Notes: generated from the sequence alone by a model not told the origin. Positions 1 to 6,615 are shown, counted from the first letter of the stretch. The stretch: 7,795 bases of DNA from Coriobacteriia bacterium (GCA_030653635.1 JAURYZ010000234.1:1-7795); one strand, 5' to 3'. Made by a program: numbers and translations.

Positions 1-1
1 G

Positions 2-523
2 GGCGTCGAGGATCCCTGGGACTCCGCACGACGTGCGCACGTCGTGGCCATGGCCGATGCGAAGACACGTATCTGGATACAGTCGCCCTACTTCGTCCCG
101 ACGGCCGACATCTACGAGGGCATGATCAACGCGGCGCTCGGCGGGATCGATGTCCGCCTCATGATGACCGGCATCCCCGACAAAAAGATCGCTTGGTACG
201 CGGCCGAGACCTACTTTCGCCCGCTCATCGAGGCCGGGGCGAAAGTGTACCTGTACGAGGCCGGATTCTTTCACGCCAAGACGCTGAGCATCGACAGCAG
301 GCTGCTGTCGATCGGAACCATGAACATGGATGTCCGCAGCCTGGCGTTACACAAGGAACTCATGGTCTGGTTCTACGACGAGGCCCTCGCTGCCCGGCAC
401 GACGAAGTCTTCGAATCAGACATGGAGCAATACCGCCTCGTAAGCATCGAAGAACTCGAAGCGCGCACGCGACTTGAACTGCTGCGCAACAACGCAGCGA
501 GACTCGCATCGAGCCTTCTGTAG
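2..523 (+). CDS. cls: Cardiolipin synthase (phospholipase D superfamily), C-terminal part, 5'-partial
   Basis: The reading frame is open from base 2, so the gene starts outside the window; the GTG at 44 is an internal codon, not a credible start. Cardiolipin synthases of this family join phosphatidylglycerol (or related) head groups at the inner membrane to make cardiolipin, using two HKD motifs. The visible part begins with the stretch IWIQSPYFVPT, typical of the segment opening the second PLD domain. It then carries the second HKD motif FHAKTLSID (His at 272-274, with Lys and Asp at the expected +2 and +7), followed by SIGTMNMDVRSLALHKE, which fits the conserved GS/T-x-N-x-D-x-RS block. The C-terminus ARLASSLL resembles the usual ending of the family. 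The membrane segments and first HKD would lie to the left. The stop overlaps by one base the GTG of the broken thioesterase downstream. Family assignment is secure; the exact substrate is inferred from the family. Confidence 0.88.
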   Translation, partial: GVEDPWDSARRAHVVAMADAKTRIWIQSPYFVPTADIYEGMINAALGGIDVRLMMTGIPDKKIAWYAAETYFRPLIEAGAKVYLYEAGFFHAKTLSIDSRLLSIGTMNMDVRSLALHKELMVWFYDEALAARHDEVFESDMEQYRLVSIEELEARTRLELLRNNAARLASSLL

Positions 524-880
524 TGCAAGAGAGCTCGATATACTCGAAAACCAGCCCGTCAGAGACCCTCGAAGGCAACGAACTGCTGGCCGAGTTCACA
601 CCCGCCGAGGAACACCAAGGGTACCCGGGCCGGCTGCACGGAGGAGTTCCGCAAGCCCGTGCCTCTCGATCAGACGGTGCGTGCAATCTGCACTATCAGC
701 CGCGACACCTCGCGCTTGTTCGAAAGCACAGGCCGCATCGTGCTCCAAGACGGTTCGACAGCCATCGAAGCCACCGGAAAGTACATGAAGCTGCCCATCG
801 ATCGAATCGCCGATGGCGACTTCGAACTCGAGTGGTTCGCCGATGATCGTCCAGCGCAAGCGAGGGTGGAGCTACCCTAA
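523..880 (+). pseudogene. PaaI-like hotdog-fold thioesterase, broken by internal deletion and frameshift
   Basis: Two pieces of one thioesterase lie in different frames. The N-terminal piece (frame of 523, useful to about 648) contains ELLAEFTPAEEHQGYPG followed by LHGGV, the hallmark of PaaI-type acyl-CoA thioesterases just before the active-site helix. The C-terminal piece (frame of 644, ending with TAA at 878-880) starts EFRKPVPLDQTV and runs through DGSTAIEATGKYMKLPID, the last strands of the same fold. The roughly 30-35 residues normally between HGG and FRKPV, including the LDEAM-type helix, are absent, and the frame changes at the same place. The first 15 or so residues also fit the family poorly, and ENQPVR in another frame hints at a second small indel. 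Intact members hydrolyse acyl-CoA thioesters in the cytoplasm. The gene follows cls with a 1-nt overlap (TAGTG) and converges on tdk. An assembly error is possible, but loss of an internal block fits real decay better. Confidence 0.75.
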
Positions 881-896
881 AAGCACGTGACCAGCG

Positions 897-1481
897 CTAC
901 GGCCGACCGGGGACTTCGTGGCAGTCGGGGCAACGCGCCTCGTAGTAGTCGGCGCCTCCAACCAAGATGAGCGGGGAATCCCAGGGTGCCGGCTGCCCGT
1001 CAATGATCCGCTGAGTGCGGGTACCCACGCCGTGGCATTTCTGGCAGATCGCGGTCAGAAGCGAGATCTCATCGGCAAGTGACATGAGAATGGGCATGAC
1101 ACCGAACGGTTCGCCTCGGAAATCCTGATTTAGGCCCGTAACGTAGACTAGGTGCCCACAGGACAGAAGGTCCTGGACGACCGCAGTCAGCCCCTCGCCA
1201 AAGAACTGCGCCTCCTCGATGGCGACCACCTTGAATCCGTCACCGACGATGTCTTCGGGTCGCCCGACGACGCACGCCTCCATCTCGGTGCCGAGACGCG
1301 AGCGCGCCTTGTCTCCGTCGCGCGAATCGACGTTGTGCTTGTACAGCACAATAGTGTCGCTGGTGACGGCGTGGCGCGAGAGAAGCCGGATGAGCTCTCC
1401 GGTCTTTCCTGAGCTCATGCAGCCAGCGATCACGTGTAGCCGTCCGACCCCGCCTAGCATCCGTCCCCGTGTACGCAGCAT
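897..1481 (-). CDS. tdk: Thymidine kinase (type II, zinc-binding)
   Basis: Phosphorylates thymidine to dTMP with ATP in the salvage pathway; cytoplasmic. At 194 residues it has the usual length. Visible motifs in order: P-loop GCMSSGKT (residues 20-27), EEAQFF (89-94) with the catalytic Glu, GLNQDFRGEPFG (116-127), and a zinc ribbon made of CQKC (Cys146, Cys149) and CPDC (Cys184, Cys187), with YYEARCPDC forming the thymidine-binding lasso end. The P-loop is slightly unusual, with Cys and Ser where GPMFSGK is common, but the Lys and Thr are kept. The ATG at 1481 has a weak AGG just upstream; an ATG at 1460 (GGGGACGG before it) would begin MLGGVGRLHV, closer to the usual family N-terminus, and may be the true start. 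The gene lies 159 bp downstream of the exporter operon on the same strand, so it may have its own promoter, and it converges with the pseudogene only 16 bp away. Confidence 0.93.
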   Translation of the reverse strand: MLRTRGRMLGGVGRLHVIAGCMSSGKTGELIRLLSRHAVTSDTIVLYKHNVDSRDGDKARSRLGTEMEACVVGRPEDIVGDGFKVVAIEEAQFFGEGLTAVVQDLLSCGHLVYVTGLNQDFRGEPFGVMPILMSLADEISLLTAICQKCHGVGTRTQRIIDGQPAPWDSPLILVGGADYYEARCPDCHEVPGRP

Positions 1482-1516
1482 GTATCCTGGGTCCTTTGTG
1501 ACGTCTCTGAGCCCAC

Positions 1517-1522
1517 GCTATA
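1517..1522 (-). promoter_or_regulatory. Possible -10 element upstream of tdk
   Basis: On the minus strand TATAGC lies 35 bp before the ATG at 1481, in a gap that separates tdk from the exporter genes. No convincing -35 hexamer is seen 17 bp upstream (GAGATA), so this is only a weak candidate. Confidence 0.22.
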
Positions 1523-1590
1523 AGGCATGGTGGGGCTGGTATCTCAGTATGCCATCTCGTCCCATCCGGCGTCGCGCAATTTGGGCGCCG

Positions 1591-1635
1591 GGATTGGGAT
1601 TGGCGGGATTGGCGCGGATTGGCGCGGATTGGCGC
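1591..1635. repeat. Short tandem repeat GGATTGGCGC (three full and two shorter copies)
   Basis: Three perfect 10-bp copies of GGATTGGCGC sit at 1606-1615, 1616-1625 and 1626-1635, preceded by a 9-bp copy (1597-1605) and a 6-bp copy (1591-1596). The array ends 5 bp from the stop codon of exporter half B and lies in the spacer before tdk. The units have no dyad symmetry of their own and I see no hairpin or U-run, so it does not look like a terminator. Replication slippage or a protein-binding array are both possible; the function is unknown. Confidence 0.85.
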
Positions 1636-1640
1636 ATGGC

Positions 1641-3632
1641 CTAGGAAGCTTCGTCGTAGGCGTCGACGAACTGACTGTTGTAAAGGTCGCAGTAGAAGCC
1701 TTCGGCTGCCATGAGGGCTTCGTGGTTCCCTTGCTCGATGATCCGGCCGTGATCCATGACTATGATCGTGTCGGCGTTGCGAATCGTGGAGAGCCTATGC
1801 GCTATCACGAAGCTCGTGCGGCCCTTCATCAGGCGCGACATTGCCTGCTGGATGAGCACTTCGGTGCGTGTGTCCACCGAGCTTGTGGCCTCATCGAGGA
1901 TGAGGATCTCGGGATCGGCCAAAAATGCGCGTGCGATGGTGAGCAGCTGGCGCTCCCCTGCCGATATGTTGGAGGCCTCGTCATCCAAGACGGTGTCGTA
2001 TCCGTCGGGTAATGTGCGCACAAAGTGGTCGACGTGAGCGGCACGTGCCGCCTCGTCCAGCGCCTCATCGCTTGCGTCCTCGCGCCCGTAGGCGATGTTG
2101 TCTCGGATCGTGCCCTTGAACAGCCATGCATCCTGGAGCACCATGCCAAAGGTGCGCCTCAGGTCATTGCGGCTCATCTCGCGGATGTCGACTCCATCGA
2201 TCGATATCGTGCCCTCATCGATCTCGTAGAAACGCATGAGAAGGTTCACGAGCGTGGTCTTACCCGCACCCGTTGGTCCGACGATGGCGACCGTGCTGCC
2301 CGGCCTAGCATCCAGTGAGAGGTCTTCGATGAGGGGAGTGTCAGGCTCGTAGCGGAACGACACGTCCGACATTTCGATGTGGCCCTCTACGCGCGGCATC
2401 GTGACCGGCGTCTGTGACTCAGGAATCTCCTCGGCCTCGTCGAGCAGTTCGAACACGCGCTCGGCGGATGCCACGGTGGACTGCATCACGTTCATGATAC
2501 TCGCCGTTTGAGTGATGGGCTGAGTGAACTGGCGCGAGTACTGGATGAATGCCTGCACGTCACCTAGGGACATCTGGCCTTGCGCCACGCGCAGCCCGCC
2601 GATGACAGCGATCGCCACATAGTTCAAGTTGTTGATGAAGTTCATGGACGGCATGATGATTCCCGAGATGAACTGCGCCTTGAAGCTCGCTTCGTACAGC
2701 AGCTCGTTCTCTCGGTCAAAGACCTCGATGGCCTCTTCTTGTCTGCCGAAGACCTTCACGATGGCATGCCCGGAGAACATCTCTTCGATGTGACCGTTGA
2801 GCGTGCCGGTGTGCTTCCACTGCGCCGCGAATTGCTTCTGCGAGCGCTTGGCGATCAGGATCGCGCTTCCGATTGAGAGCGGCAGCGTCAGCAGCGACAC
2901 GAGCGCCAACAGCGGGCTGATCCAAAACATCATCGCCAACACACCGATGATGGTGAGCACCGCCGTTATGATCTGCGTCAGGCTCTGCTGAAGCGTCTGC
3001 GCAATATTGTCTATGTCGTTCGTCACGCGTGAGAGTACATCGCCGCGTGGTTGGGAGTCGTAGTAGCGCAGGGGCAGACGCGCGAGTTTCTCGTCGGCCT
3101 GGCGACGTAGCTGATAGACGGCGCGCTGTGCCACGCCGGCCATGAGGTACTGCTGCATCCACCCGAGCAGCGCGCTCAGCGCGTACACGAGCGCGACGAG
3201 CATCAGCAGCTGACGCACCGCATCGAACTCAACTCCCTGACCCGGAGTGACGTCCATGCTCGCAAGCAGGTCGGCCAGATCGGTCTTGCCCGCGGCGCGA
3301 AGCCCCGCAACGGCCTGATCCTTGGTCGTCCCGGGAGGCAGGCTCTGGCCAAGCTGCGCACCCAACGCGCCCTCGAACACGAGGTTGGTCGCATTGCCGA
3401 GGAGCTTGGGGCCCACGACACTAAAGGCGACACTAGCAGCAGCGAGCGCGAGAACGATGATTATGAGCGCCATCTGCGGCCGCAGGTATCCCGCAAGGCG
3501 CTTGAACGACCCCCTGAAGTCCTTGGACTTAGGTGCAGGCATGCCTACACCCAGGTGGCGTCCGGGGCCAAACCCTCCGCCGCCGGGGCCTGCGCGGCCT
3601 CTTGACGGAGCTTCCTTCGTGGTTTCGCTCAT
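1641..3632 (-). CDS. Heterodimeric ABC exporter, half B (catalytic half; TMD-NBD fusion)
   Basis: A 663-residue half-transporter with an N-terminal six-helix membrane domain (about residues 45-390) and a C-terminal ATPase. The ATPase is canonical: Walker A GPTGAGKTT (452-460), Q-loop VLQD (Gln500), signature ISAGERQ (556-562, a common variant of LSGGQ in these heterodimers), Walker B ILILDEATSSVD with catalytic Glu581, and switch His612 in IAHRLST. Two oddities lie outside it: a glycine-rich N-terminus (residues 16-30), and a long first extracellular loop of about 50 residues (88-137) between helices 1 and 2. From memory the loop matches the actinobacterial subfamily of mycobacterial Rv1272c/Rv1273c-type pairs. 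The ATG overlaps the stop of half A by 4 nt (ATGA at 3629-3632), with a strong GGAGGAA Shine-Dalgarno at 3638-3644, so the two are translationally coupled. It should pair with half A to export lipids, drugs or peptides; the substrate cannot be read from sequence. Confidence 0.94.
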   Translation of the reverse strand: MSETTKEAPSRGRAGPGGGGFGPGRHLGVGMPAPKSKDFRGSFKRLAGYLRPQMALIIIVLALAAASVAFSVVGPKLLGNATNLVFEGALGAQLGQSLPPGTTKDQAVAGLRAAGKTDLADLLASMDVTPGQGVEFDAVRQLLMLVALVYALSALLGWMQQYLMAGVAQRAVYQLRRQADEKLARLPLRYYDSQPRGDVLSRVTNDIDNIAQTLQQSLTQIITAVLTIIGVLAMMFWISPLLALVSLLTLPLSIGSAILIAKRSQKQFAAQWKHTGTLNGHIEEMFSGHAIVKVFGRQEEAIEVFDRENELLYEASFKAQFISGIIMPSMNFINNLNYVAIAVIGGLRVAQGQMSLGDVQAFIQYSRQFTQPITQTASIMNVMQSTVASAERVFELLDEAEEIPESQTPVTMPRVEGHIEMSDVSFRYEPDTPLIEDLSLDARPGSTVAIVGPTGAGKTTLVNLLMRFYEIDEGTISIDGVDIREMSRNDLRRTFGMVLQDAWLFKGTIRDNIAYGREDASDEALDEAARAAHVDHFVRTLPDGYDTVLDDEASNISAGERQLLTIARAFLADPEILILDEATSSVDTRTEVLIQQAMSRLMKGRTSFVIAHRLSTIRNADTIIVMDHGRIIEQGNHEALMAAEGFYCDLYNSQFVDAYDEAS

Positions 3633-5358
3633 GCCACTTCCTCCGCACTCAGCTGCGAGAACACGATCTCGCGATATGTCTCACACTCATCCATAAGCTC
3701 CGAATGCCTTCCGAGCCCTACTACCCGACCACCGTCCATGACGATGATGCGGTCGGCGTCCATGATGGTGCTCACACGTTGAGCCACGATGATCACGGTC
3801 GCCTCGGCAGTCTCGTGCTTGAGCGCCGCTCTCAGCTTGGAGTCCGTCTTGAAGTCCAGAGCCGAGAAGCTGTCGTCGAACACGTAGACCTCGGGGCGCT
3901 TGATAAGTGCGCGCGCGATGGCGAGCCGTTGGCGTTGGCCGCCCGAGACGCTCGCACCACCCTGGGAGATCGTAGCTTCGAGTCCCTCGGGCATCTCGGC
4001 GACGAACTCGCGTGCTTGCGCGACACTGAGCGCGTGCCACAAATCCTTTTCAGAAGCATCCTCTTTGCCGTAGCTTAGGTTGCTCGCCACGGTGCCAGAG
4101 AACAGGAACGCCCGCTGCTGGATGAAGCCGATGCGGCCCCAGAGACGGGACAGGGACATCTGCCTCACGTCCACGCCGTCGACCAGGATGCTGCCGCCGG
4201 TGACGTCATACAGGCGCGGAATCAGGTTGATAAGGGTCGATTTGCCGCTTCCGGTACTGCCCACGATCGCGGTGGTCTCGCCCGGGTACGCGGTGAACGA
4301 GACGCCGCACAGTACGGGTTCCTCGGCGCCGGGGTAGCGGAACTCCACGTCGCGAAACTCGATCTGACCCGAGAGGCCCGATTCTGCGGTTGGCTCTTCG
4401 GGGTCGTTAACGCTCGAAAGCGTATCGAGGACCTCCTTGATACGCGTTGCGGAAGCTGCCGCACGAGGCACCATGACAAACATGACAACCGCCATCATCA
4501 CCGACATGAGGATCTGCATGATGTAGGCGAGGAAAGCCGTGAGGTTGCCGATGGGCATCGCGCCGCTGTCGACCCGGCCGGCTCCAAACCAGATGATCGC
4601 AACGCTTGAAAAGTTGAAGATCGCCATGAGCAACGGGAGCATGAGCGCGAACATTCGGTTGATCTTGAGCTGCGTGTCGGTGAGGTCCCTGTTCGCCTCG
4701 TCGAAGCGTCGCTCCTCGAAATCGGTGCGCACGAACGCGCGGATGACACGTACGCCGGAGAGCTTCTCGCGCATGACCTGGTTCACGCGGTCGATCTTGG
4801 CCTGCATCGACTGGAACAGCGGTAGCGCGGCTTTGAGCATGAGCCCGATGATGACCGCCATGAGCGGGATGATGACTGCGATCATCGAAGACAGCGCGAC
4901 GTCTTGCCTAATCGCCATGATGATGCCGCCGATCATGGTAATGGGCGCCATTATCATGACGTTCAGCATCATCACGAGCACCATTTGCACCTGCTGCACG
5001 TCATTGGTGTTGCGCGTGATGACCGATGCAGCACCAAAGACGTTGAGCTCGGTTTGGGCGAAGCTTTGGACACGACGGAACAGCGCGCTGCGCACATCTC
5101 GGCCGAAGGCCATCGCAACTCTGGAACTGTAGTAGACCGAGACGATCGAGCCGATGCCAGAAGCCCGGTCACCAACACCATCAGTCCACCGGTGCGCCAG
5201 ATATGGGCCGTGTCGCCTTTCGAGACACCGTTATTGATGATGTCCGCGTTGAGTTCTGGCAGGTACAGGTTTGCAATGGACTGGAGGAACACCAGGACCA
5301 CGACGATGGCAAGCGGCTTCAGATACGGCCGCAGATACTGCTTCATAAGCGCGATCAT
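3629..5358 (-). CDS. Heterodimeric ABC exporter, half A (degenerate ATP site), interrupted by a 1-nt frameshift
   Basis: The ATG at 5358 begins MIALMKQYLRPYLKPL, and the frame encodes helix 1 as far as LMVLVTGLL. The frame is then lost near 5158 and continues in the -1 frame as GIGSIVSVYYSSRVAMAFGRD, through the rest of the membrane domain and ATPase to 3629. Joined across the shift the protein is 576 residues, a normal length for the family. The ATPase has Walker A GSTGSGKST (joined residues 367-375) and a good signature VSGGQRQ (471-477). Its Walker B reads VYVFDDS, with Asp496 instead of the catalytic Glu, and the switch residue is Gln527 (VAQRVST) instead of His. This is the known pattern of the degenerate half in TM287/288- and BmrC/D-like exporters. 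The ATG overlaps the MarR-family gene's stop by 4 nt, with AAAGAGG at 5365-5371 as Shine-Dalgarno. As written, translation from 5358 would give only a short aberrant product; an internal ATG at 5113 would lack the first helix. Confidence 0.9.
5156..5160 (-). other. Frameshift point in ABC exporter half A
   Basis: In the upstream frame the codon at 5158-5160 is CTG (Leu67). In the downstream frame the codon at 5156-5158 is GGC (Gly). The two conserved stretches therefore join if base 5158 is read twice, which means one G is missing on the minus strand from a short G run. No slippery heptamer of the X XXY YYZ type is visible, so a plain 1-nt deletion or a base-calling or assembly error is more likely than programmed frameshifting. 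Confidence 0.8.
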
Positions 5359-5876
5359 GCCATGCCTCTTTCTATGTTCTCCGACACGAGACGCAAGAGC
5401 CGCTCCAGCTCCAACTGCTCTTCCTTTGCAAGACCGCCGAGTGCGGTCTCGACCATCTCGGCGTGAACGGTCCGCAGCTGCGCGTGCAAAGCTCGGCCCT
5501 GCTCGGTGACATAGATGCGCGTGTAGCGCTGATCGTCTTCGTCAACACGGCGCCTAACGAGCCCGGAGCGCTCCATCTTCTGGAGCATCGTGGTCACTGT
5601 TGGGCGTGCGATGCCGAGCATGTCGGCCAGTTCGGACTGGGTTATCCCATCGCTGTGCGCGAGCGCCCAGAGGCTCAGGGCTTGGCCGGGATGACTGTCC
5701 GTGTCGCCGAGCCTGCGCAAAAGAAGGTTCTTCTGCGCGCGGAACGCGTCGCGCATTGCATAGTAGGCGCGGTATGCGGGGGGCGTGTTCTCGTCAACAG
5801 TCATGCCGGGCAGATTGATTGGCCCGTGCCCGTGCCCACCCAAACCGTGGCAGTGCTGAGACTCTGGATGCATCAT
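5355..5876 (-). CDS. MarR-family transcriptional regulator with His-rich N-terminus
   Basis: A winged-helix regulator of about 173 residues and the first gene of the exporter operon. The DNA-binding helix-turn-helix is GITQSELADMLGIARP (about residues 78-93) followed by TVTTMLQKMERSGLV, with the wing at VDEDDQRYTRIYVT (the D-x-D-D-x-R signature of the family). Flanking helices would make the dimer interface. The stop overlaps the ATG of exporter half A by 4 nt (5355-5358), so the regulator and pump are co-translated, and it is very likely a repressor of its own operon. I chose the ATG at 5876 (AAAGG 9 nt upstream); TTG at 5879 and ATG at 5873 are alternatives. The first 20 residues are unusual, with His and Cys clustered in HPESQHCHGLGGHGHG, suggesting possible metal or haem binding. 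A later start at Met near 5804 would remove this segment but has no clear Shine-Dalgarno sequence. Confidence 0.93.
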   Translation of the reverse strand: MMHPESQHCHGLGGHGHGPINLPGMTVDENTPPAYRAYYAMRDAFRAQKNLLLRRLGDTDSHPGQALSLWALAHSDGITQSELADMLGIARPTVTTMLQKMERSGLVRRRVDEDDQRYTRIYVTEQGRALHAQLRTVHAEMVETALGGLAKEEQLELERLLRLVSENIERGMA

Positions 5877-5906
5877 CAAGGCATACCTTTAAAATCGGAA
5901 TCGGTA

Positions 5907-5931
5907 AGTATGCTAACTATTAGCACGCTAA
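5907..5931 (-). promoter_or_regulatory. Predicted MarR operator/promoter of the exporter operon
   Basis: A perfect inverted repeat TGCTAA-CTA-TTAGCA spans 5911-5925. A second one, TTAGC-AC-GCTAA, overlaps it at 5920-5931. Together they give three alternating half-sites (5912-5916, 5920-5924, 5927-5931) about 35-65 bp before the regulator's start. MarR proteins typically bind such palindromes at their own promoter. A -10-like CATACT on the minus strand (5907-5912) overlaps the left arm, which would let binding block transcription; the -35 is poor (ATGGTT at 5930-5935), so the exact promoter hexamers are uncertain. Confidence 0.6.
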
Positions 5932-5981
5932 CCATTCCGAAAGCAAGACCTAGAATCAAACTGGGGCGTCGCCGAGTCAAC

Positions 5982-5995
5982 TGCGTTCGAACGCA
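5982..5995. repeat. 14-bp perfect palindrome TGCGTTCGAACGCA
   Basis: A fully symmetrical 14-bp sequence between the terminator-like hairpin at 5997-6021 and the MarR operator. It could extend the terminator structure or be a binding site for a dimeric protein. Nothing else in the window repeats it. Confidence 0.6.
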
Positions 5996-5996
5996 C

Positions 5997-6021
5997 AGGA
6001 AGACCCCGTTGGGGCCTTCCT
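5997..6021 (-). terminator. Hairpin downstream of the acidic CxxCH gene, probable terminator
   Basis: Arms AGGAAG (5997-6002) and CTTCCT (6016-6021) enclose CCCC/GGGG with a 3-nt loop. The single mismatched position becomes a G-U pair when read on the minus strand, giving an 11-bp stem there, so the minus strand is the better fit. It starts 48 bp past the stop of the acidic CxxCH gene and precedes the MarR promoter. No U-run follows. Confidence 0.6.
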
Positions 6022-6068
6022 GCAGTACGAATCGGAATGCTTCCCGACATCAAGCCCGTGACTCAAAG

Positions 6069-6566
6069 CTAGTCGGAGTCGGAGTCCATGTCATCGGAGT
6101 CCGCATCAGAGTCGTGCGTGCTGTCGACATCGCCGGCTCCATCGTGCGCCTGCTCGGTATCATCGTCGTCAGAATCGGCGTGAACTTCGTCGGCCTCGTG
6201 CGCCTCTTCGGCGTCGTCGACATCCATCTGCGCGTCATCGGCGTCGTCAACATCCATCTGCGCGTCATCGGCGTCGTCAGCCTCATCGACATCCTCGACC
6301 TCGGCCTCCAGCGCATCGTCGTCATCCGCGTCTTGGCCGGGGACCGGCACCACGACGGGAAGAACGATCGGCGTCGGATTGGTCACGACCGTGTGACAGT
6401 CTGTGCAGGCAGAAGCGGAGCGTCCGTCGGCGTGAGATGGCGGTGGCGTGGTTCCGGACAGGATGGTCGGTGCAGCCTGGGCGATCGCCACAGCGGCGAG
6501 CATCAGCGACAGCACAGCGGCCGTCAGCCAGACGGCTTTCGATCTCACAAGCCTCTTCAAGTTCAT
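6069..6566 (-). CDS. Secreted, highly acidic protein with one CxxCH haem-binding motif
   Basis: A 165-residue protein not assigned to a named family. It opens with a clear signal peptide: basic MNLKRLVRSK, hydrophobic residues about 11-29, and an AQA/AP-type cleavage site near 31-32. A single CTDCH motif (Cys54, Cys57, His58) follows, the covalent haem c attachment site, preceded by PPPSHADG, as is common in c-type cytochromes. After a Pro/Val-rich linker (61-77), residues 79-165 are almost entirely Asp, Glu, Ala and Ser: 45 of 87 are acidic and there is no Lys or Arg. A 10-residue unit DDADDAQMDV is tandemly repeated at 97-106 and 107-116. It may be an exported monohaem cytochrome or haem-bearing surface protein, with the tail binding cations or a basic partner; that role is inference. 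The ATG at 6566 is chosen because of a GGAGG 5 nt upstream; the frame opens further upstream, at 6596, without such a site. Confidence 0.72.
   Translation of the reverse strand: MNLKRLVRSKAVWLTAAVLSLMLAAVAIAQAAPTILSGTTPPPSHADGRSASACTDCHTVVTNPTPIVLPVVVPVPGQDADDDDALEAEVEDVDEADDADDAQMDVDDADDAQMDVDDAEEAHEADEVHADSDDDDTEQAHDGAGDVDSTHDSDADSDDMDSDSD
6211..6280. repeat. 30-bp tandem duplication inside the acidic protein gene
   Basis: The 30-bp unit at 6211-6240 is repeated at 6241-6270 with one mismatch (position 9 of the unit, G versus A), and the first 8 bases recur at 6271-6278. The period is a multiple of three, so it adds ten residues in frame (DDADDAQMDV). The near identity suggests a recent duplication. 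Confidence 0.9.
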
Positions 6567-6571
6567 TCGGA

Positions 6572-6576
6572 CCTCC
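6572..6576 (-). promoter_or_regulatory. Shine-Dalgarno GGAGG deciding the start of the acidic protein
   Basis: Minus-strand GGAGG, 5 nt before the ATG at 6566, is a textbook ribosome site. It places the start ten codons inside the longest possible reading frame and gives a normal signal peptide. Confidence 0.8.
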
Positions 6577-6587
6577 AGGTTCGGGTG

Positions 6588-6615
6588 GTTGTACACCCTT
6601 ATCTTCGGTATCCAA
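6588..6615 (-). promoter_or_regulatory. Candidate promoter of the acidic CxxCH gene
   Basis: On the minus strand TTGGAT (6610-6615) and TACAAC (6588-6593) are 16 bp apart, matching 3 of 6 and 4 of 6 positions of the -35 and -10 consensus. Transcription would start about 15 nt before the ATG at 6566, leaving room for the GGAGG. A modest candidate. Confidence 0.35.

Noticed and set aside
44..523. A complete small PLD protein starting at GTG 44
   Set aside because: The frame continues upstream to the window edge with plausible coding sequence, there is no ribosome site, and only the second HKD domain is present, so this is the tail of a larger cardiolipin synthase.
1591..1635. CRISPR array or attachment site
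   Set aside because: The repeats are 10 bp, directly adjoining, without spacers, and there are no cas or integrase genes nearby.
4539..5132. Plus-strand open frame of 197 codons opposite exporter half A
   Set aside because: It is the mirror of a well-conserved ABC transporter; the hydrophobic Met/Ile/Ser-rich product reflects antisense membrane-helix codons.
5150..5165. Programmed ribosomal frameshift in exporter half A
   Set aside because: No slippery heptamer or obvious downstream stimulatory structure is visible, and ABC exporters of this type are not known to use recoding.
6069..6596. Longer start for the acidic protein at 6596
   Set aside because: The extra ten residues would precede a standard signal peptide, and the GGAGG at 6572-6576 is placed exactly for the ATG at 6566.
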